A stretch of 11,849 nt of DNA from an uncultured Alphaproteobacteria bacterium (GTDB lineage Bacteria > Pseudomonadota > Alphaproteobacteria > UBA9655), in the NCBI GenBank assembly GCA_937967795.1, contig CALBSK010000105.1, positions 1 through 11,849 of the forward strand, written 5' to 3'. The first letter of the stretch is position 1, and each line of letters opens with the position of its first letter. Of the stretch, positions 1 to 5,652 are shown piece after piece. The notes beneath the pieces were generated by a model. It was not told where the DNA came from. It ran no database searches and was given only the letters and a program-made list of their open reading frames with translations. A program made the translations under genes and the position numbers.

Positions 1-130
1 AGGCTGCGCGTCGTGAAGCGGAAGAAGCAGGACGTGTTCGGGCAGAAGAGCATCGCAGAGAAGAAGCAGTTCGTCTTGAAAGAGAACATGCAGAGGCTGC
101 GCGTCGCAGAGAAGAAGCACGTCGTCTTCG
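1..130 (+). repeat. Degenerate in-frame repeats encoding the coiled coil
   Basis: The 13-mer AGGCTGCGCGTCG occurs at 1-13 and again at 94-106 (93 nt, 31 codons apart). A 16-mer beginning TCGCAGAGAAG occurs at 53-68 and 104-119 (51 nt, 17 codons apart), followed both times by GTCGTCTT-like sequence. All periods are multiples of three, so the repeats encode repeated R/E/A-rich helix units. The array continues off the left edge. Confidence 0.75.
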
Positions 131-1637
131 GGAAGCGGCAGAACGGCGCTTGCTGTTAGATTCGTATTGGCAAGCATTTTCTGCGTCTGAGTTTCATATT
201 ACTCAGGAAAATATAGAATCTAAAATTACTGAAAAACAAGATGAACGTCTCACAGAAGAAAGAAAAAGAACAAGAAACCAAGGGCTTGTCGATAAGCTTA
301 ACGTCCAAATAAAACAATTAGAGCGCTTACGTGATGGGAATTTCCCGAGTAATTCTACCCCAGCTTTGATGCTGGAAGTATATAAACGCATTGACCGGGA
401 GGTAAAGAGAATCAGAGAAGCCGTTTCTTCTCGACTAACCCCTCCTTCTCGAACTCCGGCCTTTGGAAGAGAAATCACGCCTCCTGCATCCTCAAGTAGT
501 GGGCGTGCTCCTACTGCAGGAACAACCACAACGACAACCCTTTCTTCTCCTAGAATATCTTCGGCTCCTGCTGTTGAGTTTCCTGCGGAAGGGCGTGGAG
601 CAAAGACGTATACAAACATTATCACTGCAAAAAGTTATTCTGTTGCTGTTCTCGTTGAAACGCTTCAAGAATGGAAGAGAAGGGAGAAGAAAACCGTTGA
701 TGAATTATTACGTGACCATTCGAGCTCCATTGAGTTTGGATCGCTTTATAACGATTTAGGCGAACACGGCCGGCGATGGCTTGCAGAGGAAGTAGCTAGA
801 AGAGAAAGTACCTCAAGCTCTAAAACCACATCCTCTTCTTCTCGTAGTTCTACGCTTTCCTTTTCTTCTCCTCCGATTTTAGAAGTTTCGGAAAGAGACA
901 CTAAACCTAAACCAGAACGTATTAAAAGAATTTCAGCTACTGCTCAAGAATTCATAACTTACAATGTATCGACGGTAGATATGAATTGTGGTTTTAATAC
1001 CCTGGACACTCCACGTGAGATGGTAATAGAGATCTTTACAAGGCTCAAAAATCAAGGGCAACTTCCAACCTTTCTCAAGGAAGACTATGAGAAGATTAAA
1101 AATGATGGATATACAGTTGGTGGAGATACGTTGGTCGGTATTGCTCATTACGTATTAGGGATAAATTTAAAACTTTTCTCACCAGATTTAAATTTTGACC
1201 AGAATAGTATTCAAGCAGCACAAGCAGTCCTAAGAGAACGACACAGAGAACATTGGGAAAGGTGGAATGAAGGGGAAAAGATGGTGGCAATACAAACTCA
1301 ATTAGATGAAGGAGTGGTGCTGCAGGAAGTGCCCAGACATCGAGATTTACCTCCTCCTCTTCATGACGTTCCTACCGTTTCAGTTTTTGATGGAGATGGA
1401 CATTTTCAAATTTTAGTTTCCCATACGAAGGGTGCAGCCAGTCTCGCCCTTCAGAATTATGGGTGGTGGAAAGAAGTTCAAAAAAATAAAGCTGATACCC
1501 TTCTGAGTTCGCCGGATGCTACTGAAGAGGCGTATAAGAGAGCCAGTCGGAGTCAATTTACAAATGAAGGAAAGGGAGGGTATTTGAAGCTTTTTAAAGA
1601 TTGGTACATGACCCTCCCTGCAGAGGAGAGAAAATAA
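1..1637 (+). CDS. Coiled-coil protein with C-terminal OTU-like cysteine protease domain (5' partial)
   Basis: The reading frame is open from base 3 to the TAA at 1635-1637 (544 visible residues), so the start lies left of the window; the TTG at 150 falls inside the coding sequence. Residues 1-50 are almost only Arg, Glu, Ala and Leu with internal repeats, predicting a long helix or coiled coil. Residues about 145-205 and 255-300 are Ser/Thr/Pro-rich and probably disordered. The C-terminal part resembles the OTU fold: DMNCGF with candidate nucleophile Cys329 and Asp three residues before it (OTU pattern D-G-x-C), a GGDTLVGIAHYVLGI block at about 373 (OTU pattern GG-x-x-L-x-x-x-A), and GHFQILV with candidate catalytic His467. 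OTU proteins are cysteine proteases that cleave ubiquitin linkages; in a host-associated bacterium such a protein would probably be a secreted effector. The fold call is motif-based, and the spacing between the GG block and His is longer than usual. Another papain-like peptidase is the main alternative. Confidence 0.6.
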   Translation, partial: AARREAEEAGRVRAEEHRREEAVRLEREHAEAARRREEARRLREAAERRLLLDSYWQAFSASEFHITQENIESKITEKQDERLTEERKRTRNQGLVDKLNVQIKQLERLRDGNFPSNSTPALMLEVYKRIDREVKRIREAVSSRLTPPSRTPAFGREITPPASSSSGRAPTAGTTTTTTLSSPRISSAPAVEFPAEGRGAKTYTNIITAKSYSVAVLVETLQEWKRREKKTVDELLRDHSSSIEFGSLYNDLGEHGRRWLAEEVARRESTSSSKTTSSSSRSSTLSFSSPPILEVSERDTKPKPERIKRISATAQEFITYNVSTVDMNCGFNTLDTPREMVIEIFTRLKNQGQLPTFLKEDYEKIKNDGYTVGGDTLVGIAHYVLGINLKLFSPDLNFDQNSIQAAQAVLRERHREHWERWNEGEKMVAIQTQLDEGVVLQEVPRHRDLPPPLHDVPTVSVFDGDGHFQILVSHTKGAASLALQNYGWWKEVQKNKADTLLSSPDATEEAYKRASRSQFTNEGKGGYLKLFKDWYMTLPAEERK

Positions 1638-1722
1638 GAATTTTAAATTAACAAAATGGCCAATAAAAAATCTTAACAGCTCACAAATTTTATATAAGTC
1701 CATAACTTTTGGTTAAATATCC

Positions 1723-1752
1723 TTGACTTTCCTCTCTTTTTCTTTTTAAGAT
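1723..1752 (+). promoter_or_regulatory. Candidate sigma-70 promoter before the small ORF and binding-protein genes
   Basis: TTGACT at 1723-1728 (-35, five of six consensus bases) and TAAGAT at 1747-1752 (-10, four of six) are separated by 18 nt. A start near 1759 would give a leader of roughly 30 nt before the ATG at 1788. No factor-independent terminator is visible between the upstream gene and this site. This is a pattern match only; the -10 is imperfect. Confidence 0.4.
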
Positions 1753-1783
1753 CTTTTTAAGGTCACGGAAAAAGAAAGGAGAG
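1727..1783 (+). promoter_or_regulatory. Inverted repeat whose right arm contains the small ORF Shine-Dalgarno
   Basis: Bases 1727-1742 (polypyrimidine) can pair with 1768-1783 (polypurine): 16 positions with one C-A mismatch (1734/1776) and one G-U (1729/1781), enclosing a 25-nt loop. The right arm includes AAAGGAG (1775-1781), the ribosome binding site for the ATG at 1788. In an RNA starting upstream of 1727 this stem would mask the site. If transcription starts near 1759, as the promoter call suggests, the left arm is not transcribed and the repeat acts at most as DNA. Confidence 0.4.
1741..1761 (+). repeat. Tandem 10-bp direct repeat TCTTTTTAAG
   Basis: TCTTTTTAAG is present at 1741-1750 and again at 1752-1761, separated by one A, so the repeats are 11 bp apart, about one helical turn. 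They overlap the candidate -10 element and could be a regulator site, though low complexity weakens the case. Confidence 0.4.
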
Positions 1784-1787
1784 AGTC

Positions 1788-1928
1788 ATGAATAATATAA
1801 CTTACACTTCTTATAGTGCTTCTCCTTATTGGCGTTGGCGAAATGAAGTTCCTGTACGATTATATCTTCACCTTTTGCTAACGAGAGAAAACCATGACAT
1901 ACTTAAATCAATTTCAAAACTATTTTAA
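1788..1928 (+). CDS. 46-aa small ORF, possible leader peptide
   Basis: ATG at 1788 is preceded by AAAGGAG with a 6-nt spacer, one of the best ribosome binding sites in the window, and is followed by 46 codons ending in TAA at 1926-1928. The peptide begins MNNITYTSYSASPYWRWR and has no recognisable domain, signal peptide or membrane segment. Its last 35 nt overlap the start of the binding-protein gene at 1894 in another frame, and that gene has only a weak Shine-Dalgarno (GAGAG). Translation of this ORF may therefore couple to or control the downstream gene. It could also be a small protein in its own right, or a chance ORF behind a purine-rich stretch. Confidence 0.45.
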   Translation: MNNITYTSYSASPYWRWRNEVPVRLYLHLLLTRENHDILKSISKLF

Positions 1929-2841
1929 AACACTCACCTTTTTTGCCACCCTCATTTTTTCACAAGCTCTTTATGCCCATAAAACGATTGGGATTACGCA
2001 AATCGTTGATCATCCTTCGTTGAATGAGATACGAGAAGGAATTTTAGAAGGACTGGCTCAAGAAGGCTATCGTGAGGGTAAAGATCTTACGGTTGTCTTT
2101 GAAAATGCTCAGGGAAACCCTATAATTGCAGCTCAAATTGCTCAAAAATTTGCGGGTCTTCCATTGGATGTGGTTGTTCCTATTTCGACTCCATCGGCAC
2201 AAACGGTTGCTCAACAGATTAAGAAAATTCCCATTGTCTTTGCGGCCATTAGTGATCCTTTGGCGGCAAAGCTCGTGATTTCTCTGGAGCATCCGGGAAG
2301 AAATGTAACGGGCGTGGCTGATATCCCTCCTCTTAAAGAGCAACTGAACTTTATAGAAACCTGTCTTCCTCACCTCAAAACCTTAGGAGTTGTTTATAAC
2401 CCCGGAGAGATTAATAACGTCTCTTTTCTTGAGAAACTCAAAAAGGAAGCAAAAAAGAAGTCTATTAAGATCATTACGGTTGCTGCTTCAAAATCAGCGG
2501 ATGTGCAAGCCGCAGCCCACAGCATTATTGACCAAGTGGACGCTATTTTTATCGGTAATGATAATACGGTTGTCTCTGGCTTGGAAGCCTTGATAAAGGT
2601 CACTTTGGACGCCCGCAAACCCTTATTTGTGAGTGATCCACAATCGGTTGATCGTGGGGCTTTGGCCGCTTATGCATATGATCAGCGCCAGATGGGGGAG
2701 CAGGTTGGAAAAATGGTAGCTCAAGTCTTGAACGGAAAAAATCCAGTAGACATTCCTGTTGAAACTGCAAAAGGACTCAAACTTTCTCTCAATCCCAAAA
2801 CAGCGGAGAAATTAAAAGTCACCTGTACCTTAGCTCGTTAA
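1894..2841 (+). CDS. ABC transporter substrate-binding protein, COG2984 family (first paralog)
   Basis: 315 residues. The N-terminus has a hydrophobic signal sequence with a plausible cleavage site after LYA (residue 28), so the mature protein is periplasmic. The mature start IGITQIVDHPSLNEIREG, then GLAQEGYREGKDL, ENAQGN, a VVPISTPSAQ stretch and FAAISDPLAAKLV are the hallmarks of the ABC_sub_bind family (PF04392/COG2984), two-lobed binding proteins related to TrpX-type proteins. Family ligands are mostly undefined; some are linked to aromatic amino acids. Length is normal for the family. It overlaps the small ORF at 1788 and is followed after 14 nt by a clear paralog. No permease or ATPase of this system is in the window, so its membrane partner must be encoded elsewhere. 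Confidence 0.88.
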   Translation: MTYLNQFQNYFKTLTFFATLIFSQALYAHKTIGITQIVDHPSLNEIREGILEGLAQEGYREGKDLTVVFENAQGNPIIAAQIAQKFAGLPLDVVVPISTPSAQTVAQQIKKIPIVFAAISDPLAAKLVISLEHPGRNVTGVADIPPLKEQLNFIETCLPHLKTLGVVYNPGEINNVSFLEKLKKEAKKKSIKIITVAASKSADVQAAAHSIIDQVDAIFIGNDNTVVSGLEALIKVTLDARKPLFVSDPQSVDRGALAAYAYDQRQMGEQVGKMVAQVLNGKNPVDIPVETAKGLKLSLNPKTAEKLKVTCTLAR

Positions 2842-2855
2842 CTTTTGGAGGGAAA

Positions 2856-3797
2856 ATGTATTTTTTTTGGAGATGGTTTCTACTGGCCTTCTTAGGGTGG
2901 AGCAGTTATGTATACGCTCTTCAAAATACGCATATTGCTATTGGACAAATTGTAGAACATCCTGCTCTTGATATGCTCCGCGAAAGCTTAAAGGAAGCGC
3001 TTGCCGAAAAGGGGTATGTGGAAGGGAAAAATTTAAAATGGACTTATGAAAACGCTCAAGGAAATTCCACAACAGCTGTTCAAATAGGTCATAAGCTTAC
3101 GAGTCTTGAGCCTACTGTTATTGTAGCCCTTTCGACACCGATGACCCAAGCTATTGCGGGAACAACAACGACAATTCCCATCGTGTTTGGAGCTGTAAAT
3201 GACCCCGTTGCTGCAAAGCTCACGGGGCATAAAAATGTTACGGGTCTCACGGATTTTGTATCTGCAAAACAACAAATTGCGCTTGTAAAAGAATTTATTC
3301 CTAACGTTAAAACCCTCGGAATTGTCTATAATTCGGGAGAAGTTAACTCTCAAAAACAAGTTCAAGAGATTAAGACAGCCGCAGAGAAGGAAGGTGTTCA
3401 AATTGTGGAAGCGACCGTTTCTAAAACGAGCGAGGTTTCTTCAGCCACAAAAACCCTGATGGGTAAAGTCAATGCTATCCTCCTCCCTACGGACAACACC
3501 GTTATCTCTGCCTTAGAATCTATTATTAAGATCTGCATTCTTAATAAAGTTCCTCTTTTTGGAAGCGATGTGGATATTGTTCGTCGAGGGGGCGTTGCTG
3601 CCTACGGTGTGGATTGGCGAGAGTCTGGGTATGTCCTTGCTGAAATTGTCCAAGATATTGTGGAAGGGCTTCCTGTTAAAAACATTCCTATTCAAAATCC
3701 TCAAAGACTTCTTTTCCATATTAATCTCAACGCGGCACAACAAATGGGCATTCAGGTTCCTGAAAACCTCCGAAAACGTGCAGATATGGTGCTTTAA
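2856..3797 (+). CDS. ABC transporter substrate-binding protein, COG2984 family (second paralog)
   Basis: 313 residues, preceded by a strong GGAGGG Shine-Dalgarno (2847-2852) very close to the ATG. The N-terminus is rich in Trp, Phe and Leu and gives a signal peptide with probable cleavage after VYA (residue 21). The mature protein parallels the preceding gene block by block: IAIGQIVEHPALDMLRES, ALAEKGYVEGKNL, YENAQGN, ALSTPMTQAI, FGAVNDPVAAKL, TLGIVYNSGEVNS, LPTDNTVISALE. The two are ancient tandem duplicates: aligned segments are similar but far from identical, and they may differ in ligand. It is probably cotranscribed with the first copy. About 100 nt separate it from the PTS genes. Confidence 0.88.
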   Translation: MYFFWRWFLLAFLGWSSYVYALQNTHIAIGQIVEHPALDMLRESLKEALAEKGYVEGKNLKWTYENAQGNSTTAVQIGHKLTSLEPTVIVALSTPMTQAIAGTTTTIPIVFGAVNDPVAAKLTGHKNVTGLTDFVSAKQQIALVKEFIPNVKTLGIVYNSGEVNSQKQVQEIKTAAEKEGVQIVEATVSKTSEVSSATKTLMGKVNAILLPTDNTVISALESIIKICILNKVPLFGSDVDIVRRGGVAAYGVDWRESGYVLAEIVQDIVEGLPVKNIPIQNPQRLLFHINLNAAQQMGIQVPENLRKRADMVL

Positions 3798-3836
3798 CAG
3801 TTGTTCTGTTTGTATAGAAAAACATTTAAAGAGTGG

Positions 3837-3864
3837 TTACAAGGGAGAAAAAACATTGTAAAAT
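3837..3864 (+). promoter_or_regulatory. Weak candidate promoter before the PTS-asparaginase-pot gene cluster
   Basis: In the 101-nt gap before the EIIA gene, TTACAA (3837-3842) and TAAAAT (3859-3864) lie 16 nt apart. The -10 match is good (five of six) but the -35 is poor and the region is very AT-rich, so the call is tentative. No terminator hairpin is visible after the preceding binding-protein gene, and readthrough from it is possible. Confidence 0.22.
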
Positions 3865-3898
3865 TAAAATACGGAGATTCAAAAAAGAGTTAAATGAC

Positions 3899-4315
3899 AT
3901 GATAGGGATTGTCCTTGTTAGCCACGGGTATCTGGCCCAAGAGTTTTCAAAGGCCCTTGAACATATCGTGGGTCCGCAAGATAATTTAGTGACGATAAGT
4001 TTATTTCCTAATGATGATATTGAAATCAAACGGAAAGAAATTCTAGAGGCTGTTCAAGAGGTGGAGAACGGGGAAGGGGTTGTTATTTTAACGGATATGT
4101 TCGGAGGGACGCCTTCGAATTTAGCACACTCTTTGCTCGATAGCAGGAATGTGGAAATTGTGGCTGGTATGAATCTTCCCCTTCTCATTAAGCTTGCAAG
4201 CGTTAGAAAAACAAAAACTCTTCATGATGCTGTACTTTTAGCTCAAGAAGCGGGACGCAAATATATTCATGCAGCTTCTCATATTTTAAAAGAAGTTCAG
4301 GGCCCAAATGATTAG
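3899..4315 (+). CDS. manX: PTS EIIA component, mannose family
   Basis: 138 residues from the ATG at 3899; the frame is open further upstream, but the residues from 3833 are lysine-rich and unlike the family, while IGIVLVSHG is the canonical EIIA-Man N-terminus. His9 in VSHGYLA is the phosphorylation site and TDMFGGTPSN (65-74) is the family signature. The length equals that of stand-alone EIIA-Man domains, with no IIB fused. In alphaproteobacteria such proteins act with HPr in a regulatory phosphorelay and not in sugar import, and no IIB, IIC or IID is seen here. The last 8 nt overlap the HPr gene. The symbol follows rhizobial usage; ptsM is also used. Confidence 0.92.
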   Translation: MIGIVLVSHGYLAQEFSKALEHIVGPQDNLVTISLFPNDDIEIKRKEILEAVQEVENGEGVVILTDMFGGTPSNLAHSLLDSRNVEIVAGMNLPLLIKLASVRKTKTLHDAVLLAQEAGRKYIHAASHILKEVQGPND

Positions 4316-4574
4316 GCAAGAAGCCTTAATTCAAAATCGAAAAGGGCTCCATGCTCGAGCATCCGCCCAAGTTGTTAGGATAGCTGAATCTTTTCAAGCC
4401 CAAATATACATTTGCTATCAAGAGAGGCGTGTGCCTGCCGAGTCAATTATGGGACTCTTGATGCTGGGTGCTGGGCAAGGGGCTGTCGTGATTATAGAAG
4501 GTGAAGGCGTTGATGCTGATCAAGCTGTCTCTTCTTTAGTAAGTCTTATTGAAAATAAGTTTGGAGAGGGATGA
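4308..4574 (+). CDS. ptsH: Phosphocarrier protein HPr
   Basis: 88 residues, full length for HPr. GLHARASA carries the catalytic His15 that accepts phosphate from enzyme I and passes it to EIIA. ESIMGLLMLGA carries Ser46, the site used by HPr kinase/phosphorylase, so both classical control points are intact. Cytoplasmic. Translation starts inside the end of the EIIA gene (8-nt overlap), implying coupled expression. Enzyme I (ptsP or ptsI) and HPr kinase (hprK), often close to these genes in alphaproteobacteria, are not in the window; the gene next downstream is instead an asparaginase. Confidence 0.95.
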   Translation: MIRQEALIQNRKGLHARASAQVVRIAESFQAQIYICYQERRVPAESIMGLLMLGAGQGAVVIIEGEGVDADQAVSSLVSLIENKFGEG

Positions 4575-5597
4575 ATGGTGAATCCGGTTATGGTTGAAGC
4601 AACCCGAGGTCGTTACCCTGAGTCCTTTTATCGAGGGAAGGCCGCGGTGGTAGATTCCTTAGGGCATGTCATTCGCAGTTGGGGAAATATTTATGAGCCT
4701 GTTTTTGGGGGATCAGCTCTTAAATTTATTCAAACTTTACCTCTTATTGAAAGTGGGGCTGCTGATGCGTTTCACCTTTCTGCACAAGAAATTGCATTGG
4801 CGTGTGCCTCTCATCATGGAGAAGAGATGCATATCAAAGCGCTTGAAATATGGCTAAAAAAATTAGGGAAAGATGAGAGAATTTTGGAATGCGGGTTTCA
4901 CCCTCCTTTATATTCTCAATTTTCTAAAAGTCCTCAAAATTTTTATGAGCCCTTTTCTCTTCTTTATAATGCGTGTTCAGGAAAACATTTGGGATTTTTA
5001 ACAACAGCTCTCCATCGAAACGAATCTCTTGGGGAATATGTTTTTAGAGAACATCCGACACAAAGACGGGTCGAACAAGTTTTGGGTGAGATGACAGGCG
5101 TTGATCTCCTCCAGGTACCTCATGGAACAGATGGATGTGGAATTCCTAACTTGGCTTTCCCTCTTTATAATATCGCTTTAGCAATGGCTCGTTTTGCCGA
5201 TCCCTCCCATCTTCATTATCCACGCCAAAAGGCCATCCACCGCATTCTTGCTGCTGTTGAAGCTCATCCTGAAATGATTTCCGGGAGCAATGGGTTTGAT
5301 ACAAAAATTATGGAGCTGACGCAAGGTCAAGTTTTGTGTAAAGGAAGTAGGGGCGGGGTTGAAGTTGCAGTTATTCCTTCCTTGGGCTTAGGGGTTGCTT
5401 TGAAGATTGAAGATGGTAATTTAAAAGCTTTAAAAGTTGCCTTTACAGCTATTTTGCGTTCTTTAGGATGTATTGATGAAGATCTTTATGAAAAATTGGA
5501 ACCTCGTATTCCTATTCTGACCCATAAAGGCAAAACAGTGGGTTTTTTTCAGCCGACAAATTTCACAATCCTTCTCCCTGAAACAGGAGGGCATTAG
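4575..5597 (+). CDS. L-asparaginase, PF06089 (Rhizobium etli AnsA II-type) family
   Basis: 340 residues. It hydrolyses L-asparagine to aspartate and ammonia; no signal peptide is seen, so it is cytoplasmic. Family landmarks: a Ser47-x-x-Lys50 pair in GGSALKFIQ, ACASHHGE (Ser79), NACSGKH, HGTDGCGIPN and the C-terminal GVALKIEDG. In the characterised rhizobial enzyme the equivalents of the Ser-Lys pairs are catalytic and the two Cys bind zinc; both Cys-containing motifs are present. The usual Arg before the first Ser (as in PRSxxK) is Gly here. The ATG directly follows the HPr stop codon, with GGAGAGGG just upstream; the GTG at 4578 is an equally possible start. This family is unrelated to the E. 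coli-type asparaginases. Confidence 0.9.
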   Translation: MVNPVMVEATRGRYPESFYRGKAAVVDSLGHVIRSWGNIYEPVFGGSALKFIQTLPLIESGAADAFHLSAQEIALACASHHGEEMHIKALEIWLKKLGKDERILECGFHPPLYSQFSKSPQNFYEPFSLLYNACSGKHLGFLTTALHRNESLGEYVFREHPTQRRVEQVLGEMTGVDLLQVPHGTDGCGIPNLAFPLYNIALAMARFADPSHLHYPRQKAIHRILAAVEAHPEMISGSNGFDTKIMELTQGQVLCKGSRGGVEVAVIPSLGLGVALKIEDGNLKALKVAFTAILRSLGCIDEDLYEKLEPRIPILTHKGKTVGFFQPTNFTILLPETGGH

Positions 5598-5598
5598 G

Positions 5599-5640
5599 AT
5601 GCGATTCTTGAATAATGCATTATATGACAAGTTGCTTTAG
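5599..5640 (+). CDS. 13-codon mini-ORF in the potF leader, possible regulatory leader peptide
   Basis: ATG at 5599, two bases after the asparaginase stop, opens a 13-residue frame (MRFLNNALYDKLL) ending in TAG at 5638-5640. It has a near-perfect GGAGG Shine-Dalgarno (5586-5590) 8 nt upstream, inside the end of the asparaginase gene. Its stop overlaps the AGGA (5639-5642) that would serve as ribosome binding site for potF, whose ATG is 13 nt from the stop. The arrangement suits translational coupling or a leader peptide. No direct evidence of expression; a chance ORF cannot be excluded. Confidence 0.35.
   Translation: MRFLNNALYDKLL
5612..5623. repeat. 12-bp perfect palindrome ATAATGCATTAT in the potF leader
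   Basis: ATAATGCATTAT is its own reverse complement and lies 29 nt before the potF ATG, within the mini-ORF. It could be an operator half-turn site for a dimeric regulator; in an AT-rich genome it may also be chance. Confidence 0.4.
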
Positions 5641-5652
5641 GATACCCTTAAA

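Noticed and set aside
150..152. TTG as the start of the first gene
   Set aside because: The same frame is open and strongly protein-like (coiled-coil repeats) back to base 3, and there is no Shine-Dalgarno before 150; the true start is outside the window.
203..625. 140-codon reading frame on the minus strand
   Set aside because: It lies opposite the coding frame of the OTU-domain gene, has a Val run mirroring a Thr-rich linker and no family resemblance; it is a shadow.
3833..3898. Upstream extension of the EIIA gene
   Set aside because: The added residues are lysine/arginine-rich and unlike any EIIA-Man; MIGIVLVSHG at 3899 is the family N-terminus.
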